Positions 31,646 to 41,060 of a stretch of DNA of 64,000 nt are shown in pieces. The notes below the pieces were generated by a model, which did not search any database, was not told the origin of the DNA, and saw nothing but the letters and a program-made list of their open reading frames with translations. A program made the position numbers and the translations under genes. The first letter of the stretch is position 1. Each line of letters opens with the position of its first letter. Origin of the DNA: Enterococcus songbeiensis (GTDB taxonomy: Bacteria > Bacillota > Bacilli > Lactobacillales > Enterococcaceae); the NCBI RefSeq assembly GCF_005405265.1, contig NZ_BJDS01000003.1:62001-126000 (forward strand). The letters are read 5' to 3'.

Positions 31646-31953
31646 TCCTTGTTCATTTTAAAGTATTCATTTTTCTGATAGAAAAATGAGTTTGATTTTC
31701 ACGCCGTATATCATTTCGCTAGACTACTTGGTAAAAGCGAAACTGACATCCTTGTTCAGTTTAAAGTATTCATTTTTTTAATAGAAAAATGAGTTTGATT
31801 TTCACGCCGTATATCATTTCGCTAAACTGCTTAATAAAAGCGAAACTGACATCCTTGTTCATTTTAAAGTATTCATTTTTCTGATAGAAAAATGAGTTTG
31901 ATTTTCACGCCGTATATCATTTCGCTAAACTGCTTAGTAAAAGCGAAACTGAT
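31646..31953. repeat. Three tandem copies of a 103-bp unit between deoB and punA
   Basis: Copies start at 31646, 31749 and 31852 with only a few differences. Each has a perfect or wobble-compensated hairpin (CATTTTTCT/AGAAAAATG) and a second inverted repeat (TTTCGCT/AGCGAAA). On the minus strand each also carries GAACAAGGA, the same sequence as the punA ribosome site. There are no spacers, so it is not a CRISPR. No coding capacity was found in the 339-bp gap. Confidence 0.95.
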
Positions 31954-31976
31954 ATTTTTTCTTAGCTAGCTATAGT

Positions 31977-33143
31977 TTATTTCAAAAATTTCAGGAAGCT
32001 GTTGCCGTTTTCTGTGGCTGGTACGCCAAAGTTGTCAGCGATAGTTGCTGAAATATCTGAGTAAAACCCTTGAGGTAATGCTCCTTGTTCTGTCATTTTT
32101 TTACTGTAAACCAACAAAGGTACATATTCGCGGGTATGATCCGTTCCTGGGAAGGTTGGGTCATTGCCGTGATCGGCAGTAATCATCAACAAATCATCTT
32201 CTGCCATGGCATCAAACAATTCTGGCAGACGCAAATCAAAATCTTCAATTGCGTGGGCATAACCGACAACATCCCGACGATGACCATACAATGCATCAAA
32301 ATCAACAAGGTTGGTAAAACTCAAACCAGTAAATTCTTGCTTCATCACCTTCAGCAATTGATCTACACCATCCATATTGCTCTTCGTGCGGATTGCTTGG
32401 GTCATTCCTTGTCCATTAAAGATGTCATTGATTTTTCCAACAGCAATCACATCATTTCCGTTTTCTTTTAAAGAATCCAAGACGGTTTTGCCAAAAGGAT
32501 CCAAGGCATAATCGTGGCGATTGCTGGTGCGAGTAAAGTTTCCTGGTTCACCTACGTATGGACGCGCAATAATACGACCAATCATGTAAGGTTCATCTTT
32601 CGTAATATCACGCACATATTGGCAAATTCGATAAAGCTCTTCTAATGGAATGATTTCTTCATGGGCAGCAATTTGCAAAACAGGATCGGCTGACGTATAA
32701 ACAATCAGATCTCCAGTTTTCATTTGATGTTCGCCGTAATCATTAATCACTTCTGTACCAGAGTAAGGTTTGTTGCAAACTACTTTACGTCCAGAGAAGT
32801 CTTCGATTTGTTTTAATAAATCATCGGGAAATCCATTTGGAAAGACGCGGAATGGTTTCTTGATGTTCAAGCCCATAATTTCCCAGTGTCCTGTCATCGT
32901 GTCTTTTCCGACAGAAATTTCTTCTAATTTTGTTGCATACCCTTTATGGGTGTCGACTGCTGCAACACCTTCTAAAGGACGAATCGTTCCTAAACCTAGA
33001 TTTTCTAAATGAGGGATCGTTAAGCCGGCCTTTTCCGCAATGTGTCCTAAAGTATCTGCCCCAACATCACCGAATTTTTCCGCATCTGGTGCTTCACCGA
33101 TTCCGACTGAATCCATTACAATCAAATGTACACGTTTAAACAT
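31977..33143 (-). CDS. deoB: Phosphopentomutase
   Basis: Converts (deoxy)ribose-1-P to the 5-phosphate, feeding deoC and the pentose phosphate pathway. The 388-residue product has the metal-site motifs [12 protein letters not shown] (residues 10-21) and [19 protein letters not shown], with the phospho-acceptor Thr in KDTMTGHWE. It has its own long repeat-filled upstream region and so may be transcribed separately from the nup genes. Confidence 0.97.
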   Translation of the reverse strand: MFKRVHLIVMDSVGIGEAPDAEKFGDVGADTLGHIAEKAGLTIPHLENLGLGTIRPLEGVAAVDTHKGYATKLEEISVGKDTMTGHWEIMGLNIKKPFRVFPNGFPDDLLKQIEDFSGRKVVCNKPYSGTEVINDYGEHQMKTGDLIVYTSADPVLQIAAHEEIIPLEELYRICQYVRDITKDEPYMIGRIIARPYVGEPGNFTRTSNRHDYALDPFGKTVLDSLKENGNDVIAVGKINDIFNGQGMTQAIRTKSNMDGVDQLLKVMKQEFTGLSFTNLVDFDALYGHRRDVVGYAHAIEDFDLRLPELFDAMAEDDLLMITADHGNDPTFPGTDHTREYVPLLVYSKKMTEQGALPQGFYSDISATIADNFGVPATENGNSFLKFLK

Positions 33144-33223
33144 TCTATTCCCTACTTTCTTTATTTGTTATACGTCTATCTTACTAAAGATTGACGAAAT
33201 TGACTTGTTTGACCATTTACCTC

Positions 33224-33464
33224 GTACTTGTTCGCTCCGCATACCGTGCAACTAGTTTCTTCTTTAAAGTTGCACTTGCAATCCTCTACTCTATCTTGCT
33301 CTGCAAGCCAATCGCAGTGATTCGAATGAAGGTAACTACGCTCTTTTCATTCGCCTAGTACTGTTCGCTTCGCATACAGTGCAACTAATTTCTTCTTTAA
33401 AGTTGCACTTGCAATCCTCTACTCTGCCTTGCTCTGCAAGCCAATCGTAGTGATTCACAGCAAA
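33224..33464. repeat. Two tandem copies of a ~133-bp unit upstream of deoB
   Basis: Copy 1 (33224-33357) and copy 2 (33358-33464, truncated) are about 90% alike by eye. Each contains GTGCAACT/AGTTGCAC arms (perfect in copy 1) around a TTTCTTCTTTAA loop and a CTTGCTCTGCAAG hairpin. Copy 1 has an extra CGAATGAA/TTCATTCG stem. The unit is unrelated to the 103-bp repeat. Nothing codes in the 374-bp gap; a possible weak nupC terminator sits at 33466-33512. Confidence 0.9.
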
Positions 33465-33465
33465 A

Positions 33466-33512
33466 GGGCAGGACGAAGAAACATTGTCCCTTAGTCCCAC
33501 CCTTGAATACGA
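33466..33512 (-). terminator. Possible terminator after nupC
   Basis: On the minus strand, AAGGGTGGGAC can pair with GTCCTGCCCTT with a short TTTT after it. The stem has mismatches and the T-run is short, so attenuation rather than full termination is likely. Confidence 0.45.
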
Positions 33513-33517
33513 ATTGC

Positions 33518-34471
33518 TTATTTGGATTTGATATAATTTTTTCCGTTAGCTTTTGGTCCGGAGGCTTTGCCTAGGAAGATGACCAACACTAAAATCGTTA
33601 ATACATATGGTGCTGCTTGTAAATAAACATCTGGGATTGAGGAAATCAGCGGCAGTTTTGAACCGGCGATACTGATGTTTTGCGCAAATCCGAAGAAGAG
33701 GGCTGCACCCATTGCACCTAATGGATTCCATTTACCGAAGATCATTGCAGCCATTGAGATAAATCCTTGTCCGGCAATCGTAGTTACCGCAAAACGACCA
33801 GAGATTGATTGGGCAAATAATGCGCCCCCCATTCCTCCTAGAAAACCAGAAATCAAAACGCCGGCGTAACGCATTGCATAAACATTGATTCCCAACGTAT
33901 CTGCTGCTTGAGGATGTTCTCCCACAGAACGCAAACGCAAACCAAATTTTGTTTTAAAAATAATGAACCAAGCAATCACTGAAATCAAAATTGCTACATA
34001 AGCTGGCAATAAAGTATCCGTGAAGAAAATACGACCGATGATTGGGATGTCCTTCAAAATAGGGAAACTATAGTAGCCAAAAATTTCCGTGATATTATCC
34101 GTTTGACCTTTGCCATAAATCGCCTTGACTAAGAAAATTGCTAAGGCTGGCGCCATCAAGTTCATTACGGTCCCACTGATAATATGATCTGCTCGGAAAT
34201 TGATTGTAGCTGCTGCGTGGAGGATTGAAAAAATCATTCCCACAACACCGCCGACCAACACACCAACCCATGGTGTCCACGAGCCTAATTGATCCGCCAT
34301 TTCGATGTTGAAAACAATCGCGGCAAAAGCTCCCATAACCATGATTCCTTCCAAACCAACATTGACGATCCCGCTTCGTTCTGAGAAAACTCCCCCCAAA
34401 GCCGTTAAAATCAATGGTGCAGCGTAAACCAACGTTTGGGTCACAATCGAGGCAATTAAATTAATATCCAT
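33518..34471 (-). CDS. nupC: Nucleoside ABC transporter permease (NupC/NupQ type)
   Basis: A 317-residue permease of the BmpA-NupABC nucleoside importer (branched-chain-like permease family). Motif GLNVGLEGIMVMGAF appears here as VNVGLEGIMVMGAFAA, and GMGGALFAQSISG near residue 215. It overlaps nupB by one base, so the two are translationally coupled. Confidence 0.9.
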   Translation of the reverse strand: MDINLIASIVTQTLVYAAPLILTALGGVFSERSGIVNVGLEGIMVMGAFAAIVFNIEMADQLGSWTPWVGVLVGGVVGMIFSILHAAATINFRADHIISGTVMNLMAPALAIFLVKAIYGKGQTDNITEIFGYYSFPILKDIPIIGRIFFTDTLLPAYVAILISVIAWFIIFKTKFGLRLRSVGEHPQAADTLGINVYAMRYAGVLISGFLGGMGGALFAQSISGRFAVTTIAGQGFISMAAMIFGKWNPLGAMGAALFFGFAQNISIAGSKLPLISSIPDVYLQAAPYVLTILVLVIFLGKASGPKANGKNYIKSK

Positions 34472-35631
34472 TAGATAGCTCCCCCTTCTTTATCTTGGTC
34501 GCTAGGTTTTGCTTCTACTTCTTTTACAACGGCAACTTCTTTTTTCGTACCGAAAATTTTTGCCAAAGCAAAACGAATCACAAAACTGATTCCTACAAAG
34601 AAAATAATGATGGCGATATCCACGTCCACCAATTCAGACGGAATACCGGCAAATTGCATTCCTTGTCCACCAAGTTTCAAGACACTGAACAACAATGCAG
34701 ATAACAAGATTCCGATTGAGCTGCCGCTTCCCAACAAGGAAACCGCCATTCCATCAAATCCAATACTCAAAGAGGTTCCTTGAACAAAGAAGTTTTGGAA
34801 AGTTCCTAATCCTTGAACAACACCGCCAAGACCCGCCAACATTCCTGAAATAACCATCGAAACGATGATCGTTCGTTTGCTGCTCATACCGGCATATTCA
34901 GAGGCAAATGGGTTCAGCCCTACTGAACGGATTTCATATCCTAATGTTGTTTTCTTCATCAAGAACCAAACAAGAACGAGAAAAATAAGTGCTAAGAAAA
35001 TACCCATATTTAGTCGTGAGCCATTACTCAATTGACTTAACCAAGATGCCCGCAATGATCCGTTGGCACCAATCATTTTGGTAACACCTTTATTGCTCAT
35101 CAGATTTTCGTTCATCACATTATTTACAATATGAGTACTGGTATATAACAAAATGTAGTTCATCATAATTGTTACGATGACTTCACTGGTTCCAAATACC
35201 GCCCGTAAAATCCCGGGGATTGCTGCTGCAATCGCTCCAGAAACAGCGCCGGCAATAATCGCTAAAGGCAATACAACAGCTTTTGGTGCATCCGGCATCG
35301 CTAGTGCGACCCAAATACTTGCTACCCAACCGCACAACGCTTGCCCAGAAAGCCCGATATTGAAAAAACCGGCTGAGTTAGCGACAGAAAAGCCTAATGC
35401 GGTAAAAATCAGCGGTCCGGCTGTAACAAAAATTTCACCGATATTTTTAGGATTTAATGCTTTCGTCTGAGGATTTAAAAAGACGGTTTCAATCATTCGT
35501 TGATACCCGGCAATCGGACTGTAACCAAATGCCGCCATAATGATTCCACCAATCAAAAAGCCCATTAAAACAGCGATGACCGGGACAAGAATATTTCTAA
35601 TTTGTTCTGAACGTTTATTCAACTGGCTCAC
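34471..35631 (-). CDS. nupB: Nucleoside ABC transporter permease (NupB/NupP type)
   Basis: A 386-residue permease with about ten helices. It shows the paired-permease motif NSAGFFNIGLSGQALCGW and GLGGVVQGLGTFQNFFVQG. A charged C-terminal tail follows (KPSDQDKEGG). It overlaps the ATPase gene by 17 nt and nupC by 1 nt. Confidence 0.9.
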   Translation of the reverse strand: MSQLNKRSEQIRNILVPVIAVLMGFLIGGIIMAAFGYSPIAGYQRMIETVFLNPQTKALNPKNIGEIFVTAGPLIFTALGFSVANSAGFFNIGLSGQALCGWVASIWVALAMPDAPKAVVLPLAIIAGAVSGAIAAAIPGILRAVFGTSEVIVTIMMNYILLYTSTHIVNNVMNENLMSNKGVTKMIGANGSLRASWLSQLSNGSRLNMGIFLALIFLVLVWFLMKKTTLGYEIRSVGLNPFASEYAGMSSKRTIIVSMVISGMLAGLGGVVQGLGTFQNFFVQGTSLSIGFDGMAVSLLGSGSSIGILLSALLFSVLKLGGQGMQFAGIPSELVDVDIAIIIFFVGISFVIRFALAKIFGTKKEVAVVKEVEAKPSDQDKEGGAI

Positions 35632-37195
35632 CCGCTTCCGCTTTTTCTAATTCTGCACGAGCTTCTTCTAAGGAATATCCTGCCATCAATAAGCCCAATT
35701 CATTTTCGGTGGTTTCTTTCGGATCAACAACTCCGACGATTTCTCCGGCATGAATAACTGCAATGCGGTCAGAAACATTTAAAATTTCTTCCAATTCAAA
35801 ACTGATTAGTAGAACGGCTTTAAATTTATCACGTTGTTCAATCAACCGTTTATGGATAAACTCGATTGCTCCCACATCCAGCCCTCGAGTAGGATTGGCA
35901 ACGACCAGCAAATCAGGATCACGATCAACTTCTCGAGCGATGATAGCTTTTTGCTGATTTCCGCCAGATAGCGCTTTGGCTGGGACTAATTCGTTGGTTG
36001 TCCGAACATCAAATTCGGCAATCAAGTCACGTGCCTTTTCATTCATTTCACCATAATCCAGCACACCATGTTTGCTGATTGGTTCACGATAATAGGTTTG
36101 CATCGCCATATTTTCTGACAAAGTCATTTCTAAAACTAAACCGTACTTGTGACGATCTTCCGGTACGTGACCGACGCCACTTTCCGTGATTTGTCTTGGT
36201 TTTTTATTGGTGATGTCGTCTCCATTGAGCTTGATCGTGCCACTTTCAACTTTTCGCAGTCCTGTCAATGCCTGAACCAGTTCTGACTGACCGTTTCCAT
36301 CAATTCCGGCAATTCCTAATACCTCACCAGCACGAACTTCCAAACTCAGGTTCTTCACTGCTTCCAAACCACGGCTTTCCTTTACAACCAACTGATCAAT
36401 TGCCAACACAACTTCTTGCGGATTGGCTTCTTTTTTCGGTGTTTTAAAGGAAACTGCCCGACCGACCATCATATCCGCCAATTGTTGAGAAGTCACATCT
36501 TTCACATCAACAGTACCGATACCTTTTCCGCGACGGATAACCGTACAGCGATCAGCAACTTTTTTGATTTCATCTAATTTATGGGTAATTAAAATAATCG
36601 ATTTACCTTCTTTGACCAGTCCCTGCATGATATCGATTAATTCTTCGATTTCTTGCGGCGTCAATACTGCAGTTGGTTCGTCAAAGATCAAAACATTAGC
36701 ACCACGGTATAAAGTTTTCAAAATTTCTACCCGTTGCTGCATCCCCACGGAGATATCCCGAATGTACGCATCTGGATCAACGGAAAGCTTGTACTTTTCA
36801 GAAACCCGTTTGATTTCTTCCCGTGCTTTTTTACGGTCGATAAACCCTAGATGACTCGGCTCACTTCCTAAAATAATGTTTTCAGTGACCGTAAACGCAT
36901 CCACTAACATGAAATGCTGGTGGACCATCCCGATTCCCAGTTTATTGGCAGCCGTCGGACTTGTGATGGCAACTTTTTTGCCATCCATAAAAATGTCGCC
37001 GGAAGTTGGCTCCAATAAGCCTGACAAGACATTCATCAAGGTCGATTTTCCGGCACCATTTTCTCCCAGCAGTGCGTGAATCTCACCAGGTCTTACCTTT
37101 AGGTTGACATCATCATTGGCCTTGAATGTCCCGAACGCTTTGGTAATGTGTTGCATTTCGATGACATAGTTCTCTTCTTGAGCCAAATTTTTCAC
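35615..37195 (-). CDS. nupA: Nucleoside ABC transporter ATPase with two ABC domains
   Basis: A two-domain ATPase of the sugar/nucleoside importer class. Domain 1 has GENGAGKSTLMN and LIFDEPTAVLTP; domain 2 has GIDGNGQSELVQ (degenerate Walker A), LSGGNQQKAIIARE and a Walker B with LLVVANPTRGLD (Asn instead of Glu). The start is uncertain: GTG at 37195 (526 aa) or TTG at 37186, which has AAGGA at 10-nt spacing. An ATG at 37315 would translate through a hairpin-rich leader and has no ribosome site. Confidence 0.88.
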   Translation of the reverse strand: MKNLAQEENYVIEMQHITKAFGTFKANDDVNLKVRPGEIHALLGENGAGKSTLMNVLSGLLEPTSGDIFMDGKKVAITSPTAANKLGIGMVHQHFMLVDAFTVTENIILGSEPSHLGFIDRKKAREEIKRVSEKYKLSVDPDAYIRDISVGMQQRVEILKTLYRGANVLIFDEPTAVLTPQEIEELIDIMQGLVKEGKSIILITHKLDEIKKVADRCTVIRRGKGIGTVDVKDVTSQQLADMMVGRAVSFKTPKKEANPQEVVLAIDQLVVKESRGLEAVKNLSLEVRAGEVLGIAGIDGNGQSELVQALTGLRKVESGTIKLNGDDITNKKPRQITESGVGHVPEDRHKYGLVLEMTLSENMAMQTYYREPISKHGVLDYGEMNEKARDLIAEFDVRTTNELVPAKALSGGNQQKAIIAREVDRDPDLLVVANPTRGLDVGAIEFIHKRLIEQRDKFKAVLLISFELEEILNVSDRIAVIHAGEIVGVVDPKETTENELGLLMAGYSLEEARAELEKAEAGEPVE

Positions 37196-37252
37196 ATCCT
37201 TACTTTTTTCTCTATTCACAACGGTCAAACGTCTAATTTTTGGTTCGTTCTC

Positions 37253-37345
37253 AAGGAAAATAGTTTCCTTATGAAAAAGCGTTCCGCTCGTTCTTTCATA
37301 AAGAACGATTTTCATGAGAACTATGATCTTGCTTTTACAAGCAAG
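37253..37345 (-). other. Three consecutive hairpins between bmpA and nupA
   Basis: AAGGAAA/TTTCCTT (37253-37270, 4-nt loop), CGTTCTTT/AAAGAACG (37289-37307, 3-nt loop) and CTTGCTT/AAGCAAG (37328-37345, 4-nt loop) are all perfect stems without T-runs. They are likely 3'-stabilising or processing structures letting bmpA mRNA accumulate over nupA. Confidence 0.6.
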
Positions 37346-37366
37346 ACCATAGATACACGTTGATTC

Positions 37367-38473
37367 TTAAGGTTTTTCTGGAACTTCAACTTTTCCATCG
37401 ATAATTTCTTGTTTTGCCGTTTCAATGGCTGATTTTGCATCATCTGAAAGGTAGCCTTCTGTTAAATCAACACCGCCGTCTTTCAAACCGTAAATAAGAT
37501 GTTCCCCACCAGGGAATTTATCTTCCAACGCACGCGTTGAGATATCTTGTACAGCTGCCCCTACTCCTTTAAGAGTAGAACATAAAGTGAAGTTATCGTC
37601 TTTGCCATCTGCTGTTTTGTATTTTCCTTCAGCATCTTGGTCGCTATCTACACCGATAACCCAAACTTTCTTTTCGTCGCCTTCATTTAGTTTTTGGTTG
37701 ATAGCTTTTGCTTCTTGGAAGACACCCGCACCTGTACCGCCTGAAGCATGGAAAATCACGTCCGCGCCACCTTGGAACATTGCTGCGGCTAACGCTTTCC
37801 CTTTAGCAGGATCACCAAATGATGCAGCGTATTCAACGCTTACTTCAATTTCTTTGCCTAATTTTTTCGCAGTGTCTTCAACACCTAAAACGAATCCAGC
37901 TTCAAAACGGTCGATAACGACCCCTTCTTCACCACCGATAAAACCAACTTTGTCCGTTTTTGTCGTTTCAGCAGCCGCAACACCTGCTAGGTAAGAGGCT
38001 TCATTGTCTTTAAATGTTGCAGATACAACATTGTCTTTGTCAGGAATTTCTGAGTCGATGATCCCGAAGTTTGTATCTGGGTTAGCATCAGCTGCTGTTG
38101 CGATTGAATCTGCTAGCAAATAACCAATACCAAAGATGGTATGGAAACCATTTGATACAGCAGAGTCAATGTTTGTTGTGTATTCTGATGCATCATTTGA
38201 TTGGATGTAGTCATATCCGCCAGTACCGCGAGCGATATCATGATCTTTCCCCCATGCTTGCAAACCTTCCCAAGCAGATTGGTTAAAGGAACGGTCATCA
38301 ACACCACCGATATCGGTAACGATGGCTACACTGTGTTCAGCATCTGATTTGCCTTCTGTGTCGCCGCCGCCTGTTGAATCTGTTGATCCGCCGTTACCGC
38401 CGCCGCATGCGCCTAGAACTAATGCACTTGCTAAAGCGATTGTCCCAAGACCAAATAATTTTGCTTTTTTCAT
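37367..38473 (-). CDS. bmpA: Nucleoside-binding lipoprotein, BmpA/Med family
   Basis: A 368-residue substrate-binding lipoprotein. The signal peptide ends in the lipobox LGAC (Cys near residue 23), followed by a Gly/Ser-rich linker. The mature part has HSVAIVTDIGGVDDRSFNQSAWEG (split) and IGVDSDQDAEGKY, typical of PnrA/BmpA nucleoside receptors. It feeds NupABC encoded downstream and sits after cdd on the same strand. Confidence 0.93.
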   Translation of the reverse strand: MKKAKLFGLGTIALASALVLGACGGGNGGSTDSTGGGDTEGKSDAEHSVAIVTDIGGVDDRSFNQSAWEGLQAWGKDHDIARGTGGYDYIQSNDASEYTTNIDSAVSNGFHTIFGIGYLLADSIATAADANPDTNFGIIDSEIPDKDNVVSATFKDNEASYLAGVAAAETTKTDKVGFIGGEEGVVIDRFEAGFVLGVEDTAKKLGKEIEVSVEYAASFGDPAKGKALAAAMFQGGADVIFHASGGTGAGVFQEAKAINQKLNEGDEKKVWVIGVDSDQDAEGKYKTADGKDDNFTLCSTLKGVGAAVQDISTRALEDKFPGGEHLIYGLKDGGVDLTEGYLSDDAKSAIETAKQEIIDGKVEVPEKP

Positions 38474-38538
38474 TTCTGTAAAACCCCCTAAAATAGTTTT
38501 TTATTTTTCAACAGCCATGATGACTGAATGAACCTAGG

Positions 38539-38937
38539 TTATAAATCTTTGTCTGTAAATGCGTAAGGTAGTAACCCTCTCACGGTCGTTTCTTTTGTCG
38601 CGCCATCATCGCCGACTAAAGTTACCGGCATCTCCGGGTCACAAAATTCTGCCATCACTTGGCGGCAAGCACCGCAAGGAGAAATAGGATGTGGGGTATG
38701 CCCCGCAACAACCAAATGGCTGAATTCCTTTTCGCCTTCAGAAACGGCTTTGAAAAAAGCGGTCCGTTCTGCGCAATTTGTCAAGCCAAACGAAGCATTT
38801 TCGATGTTGATTCCCTGATAGGTTTTTCCCTCTTTGGTTACTAGACAGGCCCCCACTGGAAAATGGGAATAAGGAACATACGCTTTGTCCAGTGCATCGG
38901 TTGCAATCTCAATCCATTCTTTCTTTGCTTCCATCAT
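38539..38937 (-). CDS. cdd: Cytidine deaminase
   Basis: Deaminates (deoxy)cytidine to (deoxy)uridine. A 132-residue tetrameric-type enzyme with the zinc motifs NCAERTAFF (Cys, and Glu as proton shuttle) and SPCGACRQVM. The start is the ATG at 38937 with GAAGGAG; a TTG four codons upstream overlaps that site. It lies between deoC and bmpA. Confidence 0.95.
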   Translation of the reverse strand: MMEAKKEWIEIATDALDKAYVPYSHFPVGACLVTKEGKTYQGINIENASFGLTNCAERTAFFKAVSEGEKEFSHLVVAGHTPHPISPCGACRQVMAEFCDPEMPVTLVGDDGATKETTVRGLLPYAFTDKDL

Positions 38938-38958
38938 TTTCTCCTTCAATACATTTGT

Positions 38959-39621
38959 TTAATAGCCAGTACCCGTTGATCCAGTAACGATTGCCACACT
39001 GGCACTCACACCTAAACGGGTTGCTCCAGCTTCTACCATTGCCATTGCTTCTGCTTCACTGTGGATTCCGCCAGAGGCTTTCACACCCATTTCTGGACCA
39101 ACCGTTTGACGCATCAAGCGAACATCGGCTGCAACTGCTCCCCCCGTAGAAAAACCAGTCGATGTTTTAACAAAATCGGCACCAGCCGCTTTGGCTAATT
39201 CACAAGCTTTTACGATTTCTTCGTTATCTAACAATGCTGTTTCAATGATGACTTTGACCAATGCACGATCTTTTGCCGCTTGAACGACTGCTTCGATATC
39301 GCTTTGTACTTTTTTGTATTGTTTTGATTTTAAAGCACCGATGTTGATGACCATGTCTACTTCATCTGCACCGTTATTGATAGCGTCGGTGGCTTCATAG
39401 GCTTTCACTTCAGAAGTGTTTGCCCCTAAAGGAAATCCGATTACCGTACATACTGCAATTGGTTCGCCGGCTAATTTTTCAGCGGCTAATTTTACCCAAG
39501 TTGGATTAATACATACAGAGTAAAAATGATATTTTTTTGCTTCCTCGATAATTCGCAATACGTCTTCTTCTGTTGATTCTGGTTTTAAAATTGTGTGGTC
39601 GATCATTCTGTTTAATTCCAT
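38959..39621 (-). CDS. deoC: Deoxyribose-phosphate aldolase
   Basis: Cleaves deoxyribose-5-P to glyceraldehyde-3-P and acetaldehyde. The 220-residue TIM barrel has [10 protein letters not shown] at the start, the Schiff-base region [10 protein letters not shown], and [11 protein letters not shown]. The start at 39621 has AGGAG at 8-nt spacing; an upstream GTG (39630) lies within that site. It follows pdp at an 11-nt spacing. Confidence 0.96.
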   Translation of the reverse strand: MELNRMIDHTILKPESTEEDVLRIIEEAKKYHFYSVCINPTWVKLAAEKLAGEPIAVCTVIGFPLGANTSEVKAYEATDAINNGADEVDMVINIGALKSKQYKKVQSDIEAVVQAAKDRALVKVIIETALLDNEEIVKACELAKAAGADFVKTSTGFSTGGAVAADVRLMRQTVGPEMGVKASGGIHSEAEAMAMVEAGATRLGVSASVAIVTGSTGTGY

Positions 39622-39632
39622 TTTTTCCACTC

Positions 39633-40934
39633 CTATTCTGTTATTATATCATGGATCAATGGTGGTTCATCCCCATTTTCACCAATTTCGATATTTTCAT
39701 ACAGTAATTTTTCTACTTCGCTGATTGTTTCCCGATTGCTGTAAATCGTCAGCAGTGATTCGCCCTTTTTGACAGCATCGCCAATCTTCTTATGAAGCTT
39801 TAATCCAACTGCGTGATCAATGCTGTCTTCTTTGGTCTGACGACCAGCACCAAGCATCATCGCCGCAATCCCAATTTCATTGGCAATCAGTTTGGTAACT
39901 ACTCCGTCTTTTAAGGCAGGCAATTCTATTTCATAGCTTGCTGTCAAAAGTTCTTCTGGATGATCGATTACCCGTGTATCTCCGCCTTGGTTGCGAACCA
40001 TTTCTTTGAATTTTTCAAGGGCTTGCCCAGAGGTCAATGCTTCTTCCAACATCTTCCGTGCTTCTTCCAGATTTGCCGCTTTTTTCGCTAAAACTACCAT
40101 TTGACTGCCTAATGCGTAACACATTTCCACCAAATCAGCCGGACCTTTGCCTTGCAACGTTTCGATTGCTTCCACGATTTCCAAACTATTTCCGATTGCT
40201 TCGCCTAATGGTTGAGACATATCAGAAACCACCGCCATGGTTTGCCGCTCCGCAAGTTTTCCGATTCGAACCATGGTATGCGCCAATCGCCGGGCATCTT
40301 CAATGTTTTTCATGAAGGCGCCGTCACCGGTAGTCACATCTAGCACGATGGCATCGGCTCCAGCCGCAATTTTTTTGCTCATAATCGAGCTGGCAATCAG
40401 CGGAATCGAATTAACGGTTGCTGTAACATCTCGCAAGGCGTAGAGTTTTTTATCCGCAGGGGCCAAATCACCGGACTGTCCAATGACTGCTACCTTGCTT
40501 TCGTTCACGATTTGGATAAAGCGTTCTTCTGAAATTTCTATTTTAAATCCTGGGATTGATTCTAATTTATCCAACGTACCACCGGTAAATCCCAATCCTC
40601 GTCCTGACATTTTCGCGACCGGCACGCCGACACTTGCCACTAACGGTGCTAAAATCAAGGTTGTGGTATCGCCTACGCCACCCGTTGAATGTTTGTCAAC
40701 TTTAATTCCTTCGATTGAAGAAAGATCGATGACTTCCCCGGAATAGGCCATTGCCAACGTCAAGTTTGTGATTTCCTCATCCGTCATATCTTGATAGAAA
40801 ATTGCCATTAATAACGCGCTCATTTGATAATCAGGAATCGTTCCCGCCGTATATTCAGTAACGATAAAATCAATTTCTTCTTTAGATAACACTTGACCGT
40901 CACGTTTCTTTTCGATCAAATCCACCATTCGCAT
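39633..40934 (-). CDS. pdp: Pyrimidine-nucleoside phosphorylase
   Basis: A 433-residue enzyme splitting uridine and thymidine with phosphate. Motifs [13 protein letters not shown] (phosphate site) and [21 protein letters not shown] (split) are diagnostic of the thymidine/pyrimidine phosphorylase family. First gene of the catabolic operon; AGGGGGC precedes the ATG, and the promoter/operator is at 40961-41010. Confidence 0.96.
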   Translation of the reverse strand: MRMVDLIEKKRDGQVLSKEEIDFIVTEYTAGTIPDYQMSALLMAIFYQDMTDEEITNLTLAMAYSGEVIDLSSIEGIKVDKHSTGGVGDTTTLILAPLVASVGVPVAKMSGRGLGFTGGTLDKLESIPGFKIEISEERFIQIVNESKVAVIGQSGDLAPADKKLYALRDVTATVNSIPLIASSIMSKKIAAGADAIVLDVTTGDGAFMKNIEDARRLAHTMVRIGKLAERQTMAVVSDMSQPLGEAIGNSLEIVEAIETLQGKGPADLVEMCYALGSQMVVLAKKAANLEEARKMLEEALTSGQALEKFKEMVRNQGGDTRVIDHPEELLTASYEIELPALKDGVVTKLIANEIGIAAMMLGAGRQTKEDSIDHAVGLKLHKKIGDAVKKGESLLTIYSNRETISEVEKLLYENIEIGENGDEPPLIHDIITE

Positions 40935-40960
40935 TTTTTTGCCCCCTACTCTTCTTCTCT

Positions 40961-41010
40961 AGTATACAACAATATTTTATCCGGTAAACCACTTTAGTAA
41001 ACTAGTTTAC
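40961..41010 (-). promoter_or_regulatory. Promoter and LacI-type operator of the pdp-deo-nup operon
   Basis: On the minus strand the -10 is TATACT (complement of 40961-40966) with GTTTAC at 17 bp as -35. A perfect 14-bp palindrome GTAAACTAGTTTAC at 40997-41010 and a second half-site GGTAAAC at 40983-40989 overlap and adjoin the -35. This suits repression by the LacI-family protein encoded just upstream. Confidence 0.65.
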
Positions 41011-41027
41011 CTAATATATTCTTTTTG

Positions 41028-41041
41028 TTAAAACGCTTACA
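41028..41041. promoter_or_regulatory. Putative cre (CcpA-binding) box upstream of pdp
   Basis: TTAAAACGCTTACA matches the cre consensus TGWAANCGNTNWCA with a single mismatch (T for G at position 2). It lies upstream of the -35, between the LacI gene and the operon promoter. Confidence 0.5.
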
Positions 41042-41060
41042 AAAGGACTATACAGGATTC

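Noticed and set aside
31646-31953. CRISPR array
   Set aside because: The three 103-bp units abut directly with no unique spacers and no cas genes are nearby; they are plain tandem repeats.
31646-31953. Twelve-codon frames (starting ATGTCAGTTTCG) in the repeat units as leader peptides
   Set aside because: The AAGG sequence touches the ATG with no spacing, so initiation is unlikely, and the frames drift between copies.
37196-37315. N-terminal extension of nupA from the ATG at 37315
   Set aside because: It translates through perfect RNA hairpins, lacks a ribosome site and adds 40 residues not expected for the family.
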